64,000 nucleotides of DNA from Roseateles sp. SL47 (lineage in GTDB: Bacteria > Pseudomonadota > Gammaproteobacteria > Burkholderiales > Burkholderiaceae_C), in NCBI RefSeq assembly GCF_026625885.1, contig NZ_CP113068.1, forward strand, positions 806,001 through 870,000, given 5' to 3'. Each line of letters begins with the position of its first letter. Within the stretch, counting starts at the first letter, position 1. Both the position numbers and the translations under genes were made by a program. Of the stretch, positions 9,017-19,278 are shown one piece after another. The notes below the pieces were generated by a model. That model saw only the letters and a list, made by a program, of their open reading frames with translations. It made no database searches and was not told the origin of the DNA.

Positions 9017-9511
9017 ATGGCCAACTTCCCTCCCATTCGCAGATGGCTGCGCCAGTTGGCCATTTCCGTTTTAAGTGCTGCCGTTGTTCCAGCAATCGCG
9101 GCAGCGCTCCCGCAAGCGCCCTCTCTGCCTGAGCCCCTGCTGCACGCTCGCTTCTACGCCTGGGGCTGGGTGGGCACCCCCGCCGAGCAATCACCCGAAG
9201 AACGCGCAGCACGCAAACTGGCAAAGGCCTGGCCCGCCCAGCAACTCGTCCAGGCCCTTCCGCAGGCCAATGCCGAAGGCAAGCTCTACATCCTGTGCAT
9301 CATCCGGCGCCTGCACCCTTCGCAGTATTCGAGCGCCTTGCGTGAGGCCGGCTTGGCACCGGATGCCACCGTGTCCGTGTTTGCAGGCTCGGTCCTGCAG
9401 ACCCTGCCCGCCCGCCAGTTGGTCGATCAACTGGAGCGCAGTCGGTGCGAGCCCCTGACATGGCCGGACTCCGGCCCGCCATCAGCCTCAGCGGCTCGAC
9501 CCTCCCGCTGA
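9017..9511 (+). CDS. Hypothetical exported protein downstream of the peptide gene
   Basis: 164 residues. A Sec-type signal (WLRQLAISVLSAAVVPAIAAA) precedes an Ala/Leu/Gln-rich helical domain with no family I recognise. The start ATG at 9017 has AAGGAG upstream and lies 9 bases after the peptide gene, so the two are probably one operon. Its position suggests a role tied to the peptide, for example processing, binding or protection in the periplasm. The last 20 residues are low-complexity. Confidence 0.6.
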   Translation: MANFPPIRRWLRQLAISVLSAAVVPAIAAALPQAPSLPEPLLHARFYAWGWVGTPAEQSPEERAARKLAKAWPAQQLVQALPQANAEGKLYILCIIRRLHPSQYSSALREAGLAPDATVSVFAGSVLQTLPARQLVDQLERSRCEPLTWPDSGPPSASAARPSR

Positions 9512-9538
9512 GATTCACGCCGGGGTCCGCCCCCGCAC

Positions 9539-9729
9539 TCAGCCCAAGAAGTTGTCTTTCCAGGCATCAAACGGGGCTTGCCACCGCTCCTGTGCGGCCT
9601 TCACCACCAGATCCGGATCCTTGACGGCCTCCAGTCCAAACGTGGTGTGCAGCCATTTCCGATAGACATGGAGAGCGTCGCTGCCGTCGTCCTGGTCTTC
9701 GTCATCATCGTCGTCTCCGACGTAGAAGT
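9539..9729 (-). pseudogene. C-terminal stub of an acidic protein cut by IS66
   Basis: The minus-strand frame reads FYVGDDDDDEDQDD, then HVYRKWLHTTFGLE, to a stop at 9539-9541. It loses any coherent upstream sequence exactly where the IS66 left end begins (9730). The tail looks like genuine protein. The rest of the gene is not found elsewhere in the window. Confidence 0.55.
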
Positions 9730-9808
9730 GTGAGCGTCCAGCCACCCCATCTTGAACCCCGGGCCGAAGCCTAGGAGCCTCGTGTCCACCATAACTCTTG
9801 GTGGACAC

Positions 9809-10210
9809 GTGACTACTATTCTTAACAATCAGGCCGGTCCACGCCGGCGGCGGCGTGTGCATAGCGACGAATTCAAGGCGCGCGCGGTGGCCAGTTGCAT
9901 GCAACCCGGCATGTCGGTGGCGGCCGTGGCGATGGCGCACGGCGTCAACGCCAATCTGCTGCGTCGCTGGGTGCGCGAGGCCGAGATGAAGCCGCCGGCG
10001 CGCGACCTCGCCCAGGTTGCTGAACAACCGGTGCAGGCGACTCGGCGCGAGACTCTGTTCGTGCCGGTGAACCTGCCGCCGCCCGCCGCTCCCACTGCGC
10101 AAGTCGACATCCGCATTGAGCTGCAGCGCGGCGCGGCGGCCGTCACGGTGACGTGGCCGGTCAGTGCGGCGGCTGAGTGCGCGACCTGGATGCGCGAGCT
10201 GCTTCGATGA
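9809..10210 (+). CDS. tnpA: IS66 accessory protein TnpA
   Basis: 133 residues from a GTG at 9809; an upstream GTG at 9782 is also possible. It has an N-terminal helix-turn-helix (RRVHSDEFKARAVASC and NANLLRRWVREAE) typical of the Tnp_8/OrfA domain. In IS66 elements TnpA is needed for transposition together with TnpB and TnpC. The stop overlaps the tnpB start (ATGA), consistent with translational coupling. Confidence 0.88.
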   Translation: MTTILNNQAGPRRRRRVHSDEFKARAVASCMQPGMSVAAVAMAHGVNANLLRRWVREAEMKPPARDLAQVAEQPVQATRRETLFVPVNLPPPAAPTAQVDIRIELQRGAAAVTVTWPVSAAAECATWMRELLR

Positions 10211-10539
10211 TCCGCATTGATGCCATGTGGCTATCGGCCGAGCCCATCGACATGCGTGCAGGCACCGAGCGGCTGCTCGCTCGCGTGGTCCAGGTGTTCG
10301 GCGTCGCCCAGGCCCACCACGGCTACCTCTTCGCCAACGCGCGTGGCACGCGCATCAAGTTGCTCGTGCACGACGGCTTCGGCGTGTGGTGCGCCGCCCG
10401 ACGGCTGAACGTCGGGCGCTTTGTCTGGGCGGCGGGCTCCACGCCATCCCTGGCGCTCACCGCTGCGCAGTTCGACGCGCTGGTGTTGGGCCTGCCGTGG
10501 CAGCGCCTGCCCGAGCACAGCAGCATCACGCGGGCTTGA
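10207..10539 (+). CDS. tnpB: IS66 accessory protein TnpB (Orf2 family)
   Basis: 110 residues. Motifs PIDMRAGTERLL, HGYLFANARGTRIKLLVHD and RFVW are the hallmark of the IS66 Orf2 family. The start at 10207 overlaps tnpA by four bases. The function is accessory; the biochemical role is not established. Confidence 0.92.
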   Translation: MIRIDAMWLSAEPIDMRAGTERLLARVVQVFGVAQAHHGYLFANARGTRIKLLVHDGFGVWCAARRLNVGRFVWAAGSTPSLALTAAQFDALVLGLPWQRLPEHSSITRA

Positions 10540-10612
10540 GCGTGGCGGGCGCGTCCCGTGAATCGGTTGACAGTGCATCTGCCGATAGGCCTCATGGGCC
10601 AGCCCTGGCACG

Positions 10613-12060
10613 ATGCCACGCATGCTTGGCATACCTGGTCTTCCCCCCGTTGAACCACAGGGCCTCTCGCCCGAGGTCGCTGCGCTGATCGCCCAACTGC
10701 GCCAACAGGTGCAGGAGCAGACGCAGCAGCTCGCCCAGCGTGACCAAGCGCTGGCCGAGCGCGACGCGCAGCTGCAGCGCAAGGACCGCGAGATCGCCTT
10801 GCGCGAGGCCAAGATCGAGAAGATCAACTTCGAGCTCGCGCGCCTGAAGCGCTGGACGTACGGGTCCAAGTCCGAGGCCATGAACGCCGACCAGCGGCGC
10901 CTGTTCGAGGAGACGCTGGCCGAGGACGAGGCCGCGCTGCAGGCTCAGCTGGAGCGGCTGCGCCGCGAAGCCGAGGCAGCCGCAGCGGCCGCCGGCACCA
11001 AGCCCAAGGCGGCGCCGCGCAAGCCCCGTCGCAACGCCTTGCCCGAGCACCTGCGCCGCGTGGAGCATCGCCATGAGCCCGACAGCACCGACTGCCAGGA
11101 GCCTGGCTGCGGACGCGCCATGAAGCGCATCGGCGAAGACGTCACCGAGCGGCTGGACATCGTGCCGGCGGAGTTCTTCGTGCATCGCCACATCTACGGC
11201 AAGTGGGCATGCCGGCACTGCCAGGTGCTCAAGCAGGCGCCCAGCGTGCCGGAGATCGTCGAGGGCGGCATCGCCGCCAGCGGGTTCCTCGCGCACACCG
11301 CCATCAGCCGCTTCGTGGACCACCTGCCGTACTACCGGCAGGAGAGCATCAACGCCCGTTCACGCGTGCACACCCCGCGCTCGACCTTGGCGGCCGGCGC
11401 GGGCCAGGTCGGCGCAGCGCTGGAACCGTTGTACGAGCTGCACAAGCACTTCGTCCTGGACTGCCCGGTGCTGCATGCGGACGAGACGTCGGTGGCCCTG
11501 CTGGACCCCGGAGCGGGCAAGACCCGCAAGGCCTACATGTGGGCCTACGCGCGAAGTTGGCACGACGCGATGCCGGGTGTCGTCTACGAATTCTGCCGAG
11601 GCCGCGGGGCGCAGTACCCCGTGGCATTCCTGGGCGGCGACGACAGGCTCGGCTTGCGACGATGGACCGGGACACTGCTCACCGACCGCTACGGCGCCTA
11701 CGACACCGTGGTCGACCCGCAGCGTTACCCCGGTCGCATCAGCGCTGCCTGCGCGGCGCATGCACGCCGCAACTTCGAAGAACTGACCAAGGTCGGCACC
11801 AGTCCCGTCGGGCTGGATGCGCTGCGGCGCTTCGCTCGCATCTACGAAGTCGAGGGTGAACTCAAGGGCCTCGATGACGAACAACGAAGAGCTCAGCGGC
11901 AACGACTGGCCAAGCCGCTGTGGGAGGAGCTACATCATTGGCTGAGTCTGGAGCGGCGCCTCGTTGCCGATGGCGGCGCCACGGCCAAGGCCATCGACTA
12001 CAGCCTCCACCGCTGGGCAGCGCTCACGCGCTACCTGGACGACCCGGCTCTGCCCATCGG
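10613..12060 (+). pseudogene. tnpC: IS66 transposase TnpC, C-terminus lost
   Basis: Reads as a normal IS66 transposase: an N-terminal coiled coil (LRQQVQEQTQQLAQRDQ region), a zinc-binding segment (CQEPGCG and CRHC), then the DDE catalytic domain (HADETSVALLD; GRGAQYP; LLTDRYGAYD; CAAHARRNFEEL). The final family segment (LPIDNNAAEN type, carrying the catalytic Glu) is missing. After codon LPI-G at 12059 the frame runs into antisense intron sequence and stops at 12286. It is therefore inactive. Confidence 0.85.
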
Positions 12061-13566
<1,506 letters not shown>

Positions 13567-14093
13567 ATCTGCTTTCGCGGCCATCTTTTCAAAGGCGACG
13601 GCAGCATTCTTTACAGCTAGAAGGGCAAGTTCCGGTTGCCCTAGCTTTAGATGCCAGAGCCTCAGCATCTCTGCCGCGTCGGTTGCCCAGTGCGGGTCGT
13701 ATTCGCGTGGATTGGCTTCGTCGGAATGCCGCCTGAGGGCTTCGTTTAGCCACCCAAGGAGTTCATCGGTTTGCGCTTGCGAGAGGCTCAACCCCTTAAC
13801 CCCCCACACCATTCCATGAAGGTTCCACCAGTGACTGGCCTTGGGCAGCCTTGCTTCTTTGCGGGCGAAGACAAAGGCTGCTTCAAGTGCGGTCGCAATT
13901 CGCGTGGAATCTTTGACGAGGATGGCAAGTTCAAGGGCACGATCAAGTTGCCGCCATGCATGGTGATCATCGGCGCACAGACCCAACTCAACCGAAGAGA
14001 TGTAGGCATCGACGGCCTGCTCAACCAGGGCTTTTGATCGGGGAATTCGTTCGTTCGGGTGCTTCTTGTTCCAAAGGTTGCCAATCTCCAGCG
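13567..14093 (-). pseudogene. Second segment of the DUF7380-like host gene
   Basis: It continues the gene beginning at 16068 after removal of IS1380. The minus-strand frame reads ALEIGNLWNKKHP, then AVDAYISSVELGLCADD, then WWNLHGMVWG, and runs into the reverse transcriptase. The helical repeats with Trp/His resemble the middle of proteins that carry a DUF7380-type N-terminus, often ahead of DUF4209; this family call is from memory. The 3' end of the gene is lost at the intron junction. Confidence 0.6.
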
Positions 14094-14097
14094 CTAG
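14094..14097. repeat. Left target-site duplication CTAG of IS1380
   Basis: CTAG directly abuts the IS1380 left inverted repeat; the same four bases follow the right end at 15699-15702. A 4-bp duplication is normal for the IS1380 family. Confidence 0.88.
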
Positions 14098-15698
14098 CCC
14101 GGATATTTCATGAGCATCAGGTCGGCAGCCTCGTGCCGAGGCGCGTTTTCATAGGTATCTCACCCCCTATGGAAACCGAGGACTGCCGATGCCAAAGTGT
14201 ACCGATGCGACCGTTGAATTCGGACGGGTTGGAAGGCGTGTAGTCCAGGCCGCCTTCGATGGTGGTGACATCGTCAGTGACGGCGGCGTGCTGTTGCTCA
14301 AGCGGGTCGATGAGCGCCTTGGTCTGACCCGCGCGGCTGCCCTGGCGCTGGGCGACGGGCGTCGCCTCGCCAGTGTCCAGCACGACCTGCGCAGCCTGCT
14401 GGCGCAGCGCATCTACGGTCTGTGTCTGGGCTGGTCGGACGTGTGCGACCACAACGTGTTGCGCAGCGATCTGGTGATGCAAACGGCCGTGGGTCGTGCC
14501 GAGCCGCTGGCCAGCGCGCCCACGCTCAGCCGCCTGGAGACGGCGGCCACGGCCGAACATGCGGCGGTGCTGCACGACGTGCTGATGCAGCAGTTCATCG
14601 CCAGCCACGCCAAGGCGCCCAAGGAGCTGGTGCTCGATGTCGATGCCACCCATGTGCCGCTGCACGGCCAGCAAGAGCGCGGCCACTTCCACGCCTACTA
14701 CGACAACTACTGCTACTTGCCGCTGTACGTCTTCGCCGGGCAGGACCTGCTGGCCTGCGTGCTGCGCCCCAGCGACCGGGACCCGGCCAGCGTTGTCAGT
14801 GCGCTGATCAAGCGCTTGCTGGTGCCGCTGCGCCGCGCGTGGCCGAAGACCAAGATCATCGTGCGGGCGGACTCGGGGTTTTGCCGCCCGCGCGTGCTGC
14901 AGCGCCTGGAGCGCTGGCGCGTGAGCTACATCATCGGGCTGCAGAAGAACTCGCGTCTGAACGATCAGGTAGCACTGGCAGAACTGGCGCTGGCCGAGCA
15001 GTTCTCTGCCAGGCGCAGCAAGCAACGGATGTTCGGCGAGTTCCAGTACGCGGCCCACACCTGGGACAAGGAGCGTCGCGTCATCGCGCGGCTGGAGCAT
15101 GGCGAGCAAGGTGTCAACCCACGCTTCATCGTCACCGACCTGCCGGGATCGCCCAAGGCTCTGTACGAGCGCCGGTACTGCGCCCGTGGCGAAGCCGAGA
15201 ACCGCATCAAGGAAGCGCAACTCGATCTGTTTGGCCGGCGTGCGAGTTGCCACCGCTTCCGGGCCAACCAGCTGCGGCTGCTGCTGGCGGCGCTGGCGTA
15301 CACCTTGATGATCAACCTGCGCCGACTGGCGCTGCAAGGCACCGAGCTGGCCCAGGCCTGCACCGCCACCATCCGCACCAGGCTGCTGAAGATTGGCGCG
15401 GCCGTGCTGCGCAACACCCGCCGCGTGCGGGTCCTGCTGGCATCGGCTCACCCGATGAAGCATGTCTTCCTGGCCGCTGCTGGCGCCCTCAGCCCCTAGC
15501 AACTCATCCAGTGCCTGGCCCGCGCGTTGACACCAAACCGGCCCGCAACCCAAGCCGGGGAAGGGGTAATCGCGCCTGGGTGTGTGTCATCAACCAAGCT
15601 CAACGCAGCAAACGGCCACGACGCGCCTCAAATCGTCGTTCGGACAAGCAAATCAGCGCCGCGAACCCATCCAGTACGCTACTCGTGAAAGATCCGGG
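14098..15698 (+). mobile_element. Complete IS1380-family insertion sequence
   Basis: 1601 bp. The left end CCCGGATATTTCATGAG and the reverse complement of the right end CCCGGATCTTTCACGAG match at 15 of 17 positions. The element is flanked by CTAG on both sides and carries one intact transposase gene. Removing it and one CTAG joins SDLA to LEIGN in the interrupted host gene without a frame change, so the insertion is probably recent. Confidence 0.92.
14189..15499 (+). CDS. IS1380-family transposase
   Basis: 436 residues, full length for the family. The start ATG at 14189 (MPKCTDATVEFG) is the usual IS1380 N-terminus. The DDE catalytic core is visible: LVLDVDATHVPLHG (first Asp), IIVRADSGF (second Asp) and CARGEAENRIKE (Glu). 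No frameshift or internal stop, so probably active. Confidence 0.93.
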   Translation: MPKCTDATVEFGRVGRRVVQAAFDGGDIVSDGGVLLLKRVDERLGLTRAAALALGDGRRLASVQHDLRSLLAQRIYGLCLGWSDVCDHNVLRSDLVMQTAVGRAEPLASAPTLSRLETAATAEHAAVLHDVLMQQFIASHAKAPKELVLDVDATHVPLHGQQERGHFHAYYDNYCYLPLYVFAGQDLLACVLRPSDRDPASVVSALIKRLLVPLRRAWPKTKIIVRADSGFCRPRVLQRLERWRVSYIIGLQKNSRLNDQVALAELALAEQFSARRSKQRMFGEFQYAAHTWDKERRVIARLEHGEQGVNPRFIVTDLPGSPKALYERRYCARGEAENRIKEAQLDLFGRRASCHRFRANQLRLLLAALAYTLMINLRRLALQGTELAQACTATIRTRLLKIGAAVLRNTRRVRVLLASAHPMKHVFLAAAGALSP

Positions 15699-15702
15699 CT
15701 AG
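15699..15702. repeat. Right target-site duplication CTAG of IS1380
   Basis: Matches 14094-14097 and marks the right boundary of the insertion. Confidence 0.88.
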
Positions 15703-16068
15703 GTCGCTGAAGCGGGCCTTTATCAAAGGGTGTTTACTGTCTAGAGCTCTAGCCGTCCAGTGCTCAATGACAGACTTTGGGATAGCTTCTGCATCCGGGT
15801 TGTGAAACTGCTGGCCATCAGCGGTCGTGCCCGAAAAGATTGGCCCGAAATAGATGTCCCACGGGTCTCGCCGATTCGCTCGTATTGGCACGAAGCGCCA
15901 CGCAACTACTTCGGCAAAGCAACCAAGCTTCTCGCTCTCAGAAAGTTGTGAGACATCCGGCACAAGCTGGTCAAGCTCTGTGGCAAGACTCATGTCTTGA
16001 AACGACTGCTGGCAGCTCTCTAGGTGAGCAAGCCGTGACCCCAATGCTGTGTGTACAGGCAAGGTCAT
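15699..16068 (-). pseudogene. First segment of a DUF7380-like host gene interrupted by IS1380
   Basis: The start ATG at 16068 (MTLPVHTALG) is supported by GAGGGGGA upstream. The segment encodes about 123 residues, including DPWDIYFGPIFSG, IEHWTARALDSKHPL and IKARFSDLA, then breaks at the IS1380 right end. The pattern (FGP-F, W..RA...HP.LKAR..DL) is what I remember for the DUF7380 region found in front of DUF4209 in some large proteins. The function is unknown. The gene continues at 14093 and is cut again by the intron junction, so no full-length product is possible. Confidence 0.62.
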
Positions 16069-16261
16069 CGCGTCCCCCTCTGTGGCTTCGGCCCCTTTGG
16101 CCGAAAGTGTGGCACAAGTGGCTGGTCGAGCGTGCCCGTGTTCTCTTGGTACCTGAACCGCCCCGGCTTCCGCGGAGGCCATTTGGTTTAAGTCAGGCGG
16201 TCGCGGCCCGACCAGCGCGTTGTCGATGATAGTTGGCCTCGAATTCGGCCGGTGGTAGGTA

Positions 16262-17782
16262 GTCGGCCCTGAAAAACTTCGCCAACCCGCATGAATGCTG
16301 GGGTTTCGGGGTGAATGCCGATGGTGTGATTTGCAGGATTCAGGTCGAATCGATATCAATTCCTTGCAAACTGCATTGAGGTGTTGATGGGTCCCAAGCC
16401 TGCCGACGAACGCGCCGATCACGATTTGTTCCGCACTGAGCTGTTGAACCTGATCAATCAGCGTCACGAGCTGGTTCGCTTGGCCGGCCTGATCGACTGG
16501 CAGGCCTTCGAAGCCGAGTGGAGCCCCCAATTCGCTTCAACCACGGGGCGGCCTGCTCTTCCCACGCGGCTGATGGCAGCGCTGCTGTACCTCAAGCACG
16601 TGTATGCGCTCAGCGACGAGGACGTGTGTGAGGGCTGGCGCGAGAACCCGTATTGGCAGCACTTCAGCGGCGAGCGGTACTTCCAGCATGAGTTGCCGTG
16701 CGATCCGTCCAGCTTGGTGCGCTGGCGCCAGCGCATCGGGGAAGCCGGCTGCGAGTGGTTGCTGGCGCATTCCATCGAAGCTGCGCGCAAGGGCGGTTTG
16801 ATCAAGCGCCAAAGCCTGGATCATGTGGTGCTGGACACCACGGTACAGCCCAAGGCCATTGCGCATCCAACCGACAGCCGGCTGCTCAACCGGGCGCGGG
16901 AACAGCTTGTGGATGCTGCGCAACGCGAGGGGATCGAATTGCGCCAGAGCTACGCCCGAGTCGGCCAGGCTGCCGAGCATCAGGCGGGTCGATACGCCCA
17001 TGCCAAGCAATACCGGCGAATGCATCGCGAGATCAGGAAGCTCAGAACCTGGCTGGGCCGGGTCATCCGAGACGTGCAGCGCAAGGCCAACGGGGTCGGG
17101 CCCGAACTCAAAGCCAAGTTGGACATCGCCACTCGGCTTCACGCGCAAAAGCGTGGCGACAAAAACAAGCTGTATGCGCTGCATGCGCCCGAGGCGGAGT
17201 GCATTGCCAAAGGCAAGGCCAGAACGCCCTACGAGTTCGGTGTGAAGGTGTCCATCGCTGTGACGGCCAAGGAAGGCCTGGTCGTTGGCATGCGATCCAT
17301 GCCGGGCAATCCGTATGACGGGCACACCGTGGGCAGTCAGTTGGAACAGGTGGCAATCCTCACGGGGCAGGTGCCCAAGATCGTGCTGGCGGACCGGGGC
17401 TATCGCGGCGCACAAACCCCAGAAGGCACGCGGCTGCTGATCAGCCACACGCGGCGGCTGCCCAATCGGCTCAAGAAGCTGCTCAAGCGCAGACAGGTCG
17501 TGGAACCCATGATCGGGCACATGAAATCAGACGGGTTGCTGGCCAAGAACTGGCTCAAGGGCGCGACCGGAGATGCGTTGCACGCGATTCTGTGCGGCGC
17601 AGGACACAACCTGAGGATGATCCTGGCGCACCTGAGGGTGCTTTATTGCGCCGTGTGGGGACTGATGGCCCTGGCCGCCTCGCTGGAATGGCCAATGAAG
17701 GCGCAAACGTCAGCGCTCCCATCCTTGATGGCGCGCCGCGTCCTGCTCGCTCGGGACTGAAAACGAGTTGTTCAGGGGCGAC
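16262..17782 (+). mobile_element. IS5/IS1182-type insertion sequence nested in IS3 orfB
   Basis: 1521 bp. The left end GTCGGCCCTGAAAAACT and the reverse complement of the right end GTCGCCCCTGAACAACT match at 15 of 17 positions. TAGGTA flanks both sides (16256-16261 and 17783-17788); the undisturbed orfB reads TACCTA at this point, so this is a true 6-bp duplication. One intact transposase gene inside. Confidence 0.85.
16387..17760 (+). CDS. IS5-like (DDE_Tnp_1) transposase
   Basis: 457 residues from ATG 16387; a GTG at 16381 is possible. The N-terminal domain (GRPALPTRLMAALLYLKHV) is followed by the DDE domain: VVLDTTVQPKAI (first Asp), IVLADRGYRG (second Asp) and RRQVVEPMIGHMKSD (Glu). Between the first two Asp residues is a long Arg/Lys-rich insert. 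Databases commonly label such proteins IS5 family; the 6-bp duplication is longer than usual for classical IS5, so IS1182 is an alternative. No defects are visible. Confidence 0.88.
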   Translation: MGPKPADERADHDLFRTELLNLINQRHELVRLAGLIDWQAFEAEWSPQFASTTGRPALPTRLMAALLYLKHVYALSDEDVCEGWRENPYWQHFSGERYFQHELPCDPSSLVRWRQRIGEAGCEWLLAHSIEAARKGGLIKRQSLDHVVLDTTVQPKAIAHPTDSRLLNRAREQLVDAAQREGIELRQSYARVGQAAEHQAGRYAHAKQYRRMHREIRKLRTWLGRVIRDVQRKANGVGPELKAKLDIATRLHAQKRGDKNKLYALHAPEAECIAKGKARTPYEFGVKVSIAVTAKEGLVVGMRSMPGNPYDGHTVGSQLEQVAILTGQVPKIVLADRGYRGAQTPEGTRLLISHTRRLPNRLKKLLKRRQVVEPMIGHMKSDGLLAKNWLKGATGDALHAILCGAGHNLRMILAHLRVLYCAVWGLMALAASLEWPMKAQTSALPSLMARRVLLARD

Positions 17783-18622
17783 TAGGTAACCCAGTGGCTC
17801 CATCAATCGGTGGTGATTGAACCAAGCCACCCATTCCAGTGTCGCCAGTTCCACTGCCTGCTTGGTCTTCCAAGGCCCGCGCCGGTGGATCACCTCGGCC
17901 TTGTAGAGCCCGTTAATGGTCTCGGCCAGGGCATTGTCATAGCTGTCGCCCTTGGAGCCCACGGACGGCTCGATGCCCGCCTCGGCCAGCCGCTCGCTGT
18001 AGCGAATGGACAGGTATTGCGAACCCCTGTCGGAGTGGTGGGTCAGGCTACCATCGTCAGATGGTTTGCGGTCATACAGGGCCTGCTCCAGCGCATCGAG
18101 CACGAACTCGGTGTGCATCGAACTGCTCTGGCGCCAGCCCACGATGCGCCGGCTGAACACGTCCACGACGAACGCCACGTAGACCCACCCCTGCCAGGTC
18201 GAGACGTACGTGAAGTCCGAGACCCACAGCTGGTTGGGCCCCTCAGCGCGGAACTGCCGGTTGACCCGGTCCAGCGGGCACGGCGCCTTGGGGTCCAGGG
18301 ACCGTGGTGCGCACCGCCTTGCCTCGGCGCACGCCCTGCAGCCCCTCCTGGCGCATCAACCGCTCGACGGTGCAGCGCGCCACCACCACGCCTTCGCGGT
18401 TGAGCTGACGCCAGACCTTGTCGGCGCCATAGACCTGGAGGTTGGCTTGCCACACGCGTTGGACCTGGGGCACCAGGCTGGCATCGCGCTTCGCGCGACG
18501 CGAGCACAGCGCCGGGTTGCGCTGGCGAGCAGCATGCCGCCAATACGCCGACGGGGCGATCTGCAAGACGCGGCAGAGCGACTCGACCCCGAACTGCTGG
18601 CGATGCTGGTCGGCGAAGTCCT

Positions 18623-18946
18623 TCAGGACTTGAAGCGGCGGTCGAGCTCCGCCTGGGCGAAAAACGCGCTGGCCAGCTTCAGGATCTCGTTGGCCTTGCG
18701 CAGCTCGCGCACCTCGCGTTCGAGTTCCTTCACGCGCTGGGCCTCGCTGGTCGTCACGCCCTCGCGCACGCCGGTATCGACCTCTGCGCGCTTAACCCAT
18801 TCGTTCAGCGTCTGCGGCACGCAGCCGATCTTGGGCGCGATGGACTCGATGGCCGCCCACAGCGACGGATACTCCCCTCGGTGCTCCTGCACCATCCTCA
18901 CCGCGCGCTCACGCACCTCGGGCGAGAACTTTTTCGATTTGCTCAT
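18623..18946 (-). CDS. IS3 OrfA (helix-turn-helix protein)
   Basis: 107 residues, [18 protein letters not shown] to [12 protein letters not shown]. It has an N-terminal HTH_Tnp_1 and a leucine-zipper-like helix ([19 protein letters not shown]), which is the typical IS3 OrfA structure. It binds the element ends and is normally joined to OrfB by programmed -1 frameshifting. It is intact, although orfB is not. Confidence 0.92.
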   Translation of the reverse strand: MSKSKKFSPEVRERAVRMVQEHRGEYPSLWAAIESIAPKIGCVPQTLNEWVKRAEVDTGVREGVTTSEAQRVKELEREVRELRKANEILKLASAFFAQAELDRRFKS

Positions 18947-18999
18947 GGCTCAATCCTCTCAGAGTGTTGGGCCTCCTCAAAATCCGGGGCGGTTCAACC

Positions 19000-19278
19000 C
19001 GACGAGGCCGACTATCGCACGTCTCTAATCGGGGCGTTGGTTACTCAATTGGCATCAACTCCGTCACATTGATGACCAAATGACCAAGGTCAGAATTGAA
19101 CAAGACACAGTAATAAGAGCGAGACAAGAACATGTAAGGCTTAACAGTTGCCCTTCGCTTTCGGACATATTATTAGCACTTCGGAAATTCCGAAATTGCG
19201 TGCCGAATAAAAAGAAAACTTGCAGAAGATACACGGCAACATAATGACCGTCACAGAGCTGAAAGCAATCCGACGTTC
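19000..19278. other. AT-rich intergenic leader
   Basis: Clearly lower GC than the surroundings and without an ORF on the gene strand. It probably carries the promoter of the two genes that follow, and the composition suggests transferred DNA. No specific site was identified. Confidence 0.4.

Larger units (their letters stand above)
9730..12060 (+). mobile_element. IS66-family element, 3' truncated
   Basis: The left end is placed at GTGAGCGTCCAG (9730), which resembles the IS66 family terminal repeat. The element carries the three genes typical of IS66 (tnpA, tnpB, tnpC) in order. The right end is missing: tnpC stops matching the family after LPIG at 12059-12060, where antisense group II intron sequence begins. 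No 8-bp target duplication can be tested because the right flank is lost. Confidence 0.85.
16193..18640 (-). pseudogene. IS3 OrfB transposase, frameshifted and interrupted
   Basis: The sequence begins [17 protein letters not shown] by -1 frameshift from orfA, as in IS3 elements. It contains [14 protein letters not shown] and the integrase core with [30 protein letters not shown] and SYDNALAETINGLYK (DDE). Two defects: an extra G near 18298 shifts the frame before the catalytic core, and an IS5-like element splits HHRLMEPLGYL from PPAEFEANYHRQR. The true stop is at 16193-16195. Confidence 0.85.
16154..18996 (-). mobile_element. IS3-family element carrying a nested IS5-like element
   Basis: The left terminus TGAACCGCCCCGG (16154) and the reverse complement of the right terminus (ending 18996) match. 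Both flanks carry the 3-bp duplication ACC (16151-16153 and 18997-18999), as expected for IS3. Without the nested element and its duplicated bases the length is about 1316 bp. It carries orfA and orfB; orfB has a frameshift and a nested insertion, so the element is not autonomous. It sits about 85 bases upstream of the DUF7380-like gene start and probably separates that gene from its promoter. Confidence 0.9.

Noticed and set aside
14117..15553. 478-residue minus-strand frame
   Set aside because: Antisense to the IS1380 transposase.
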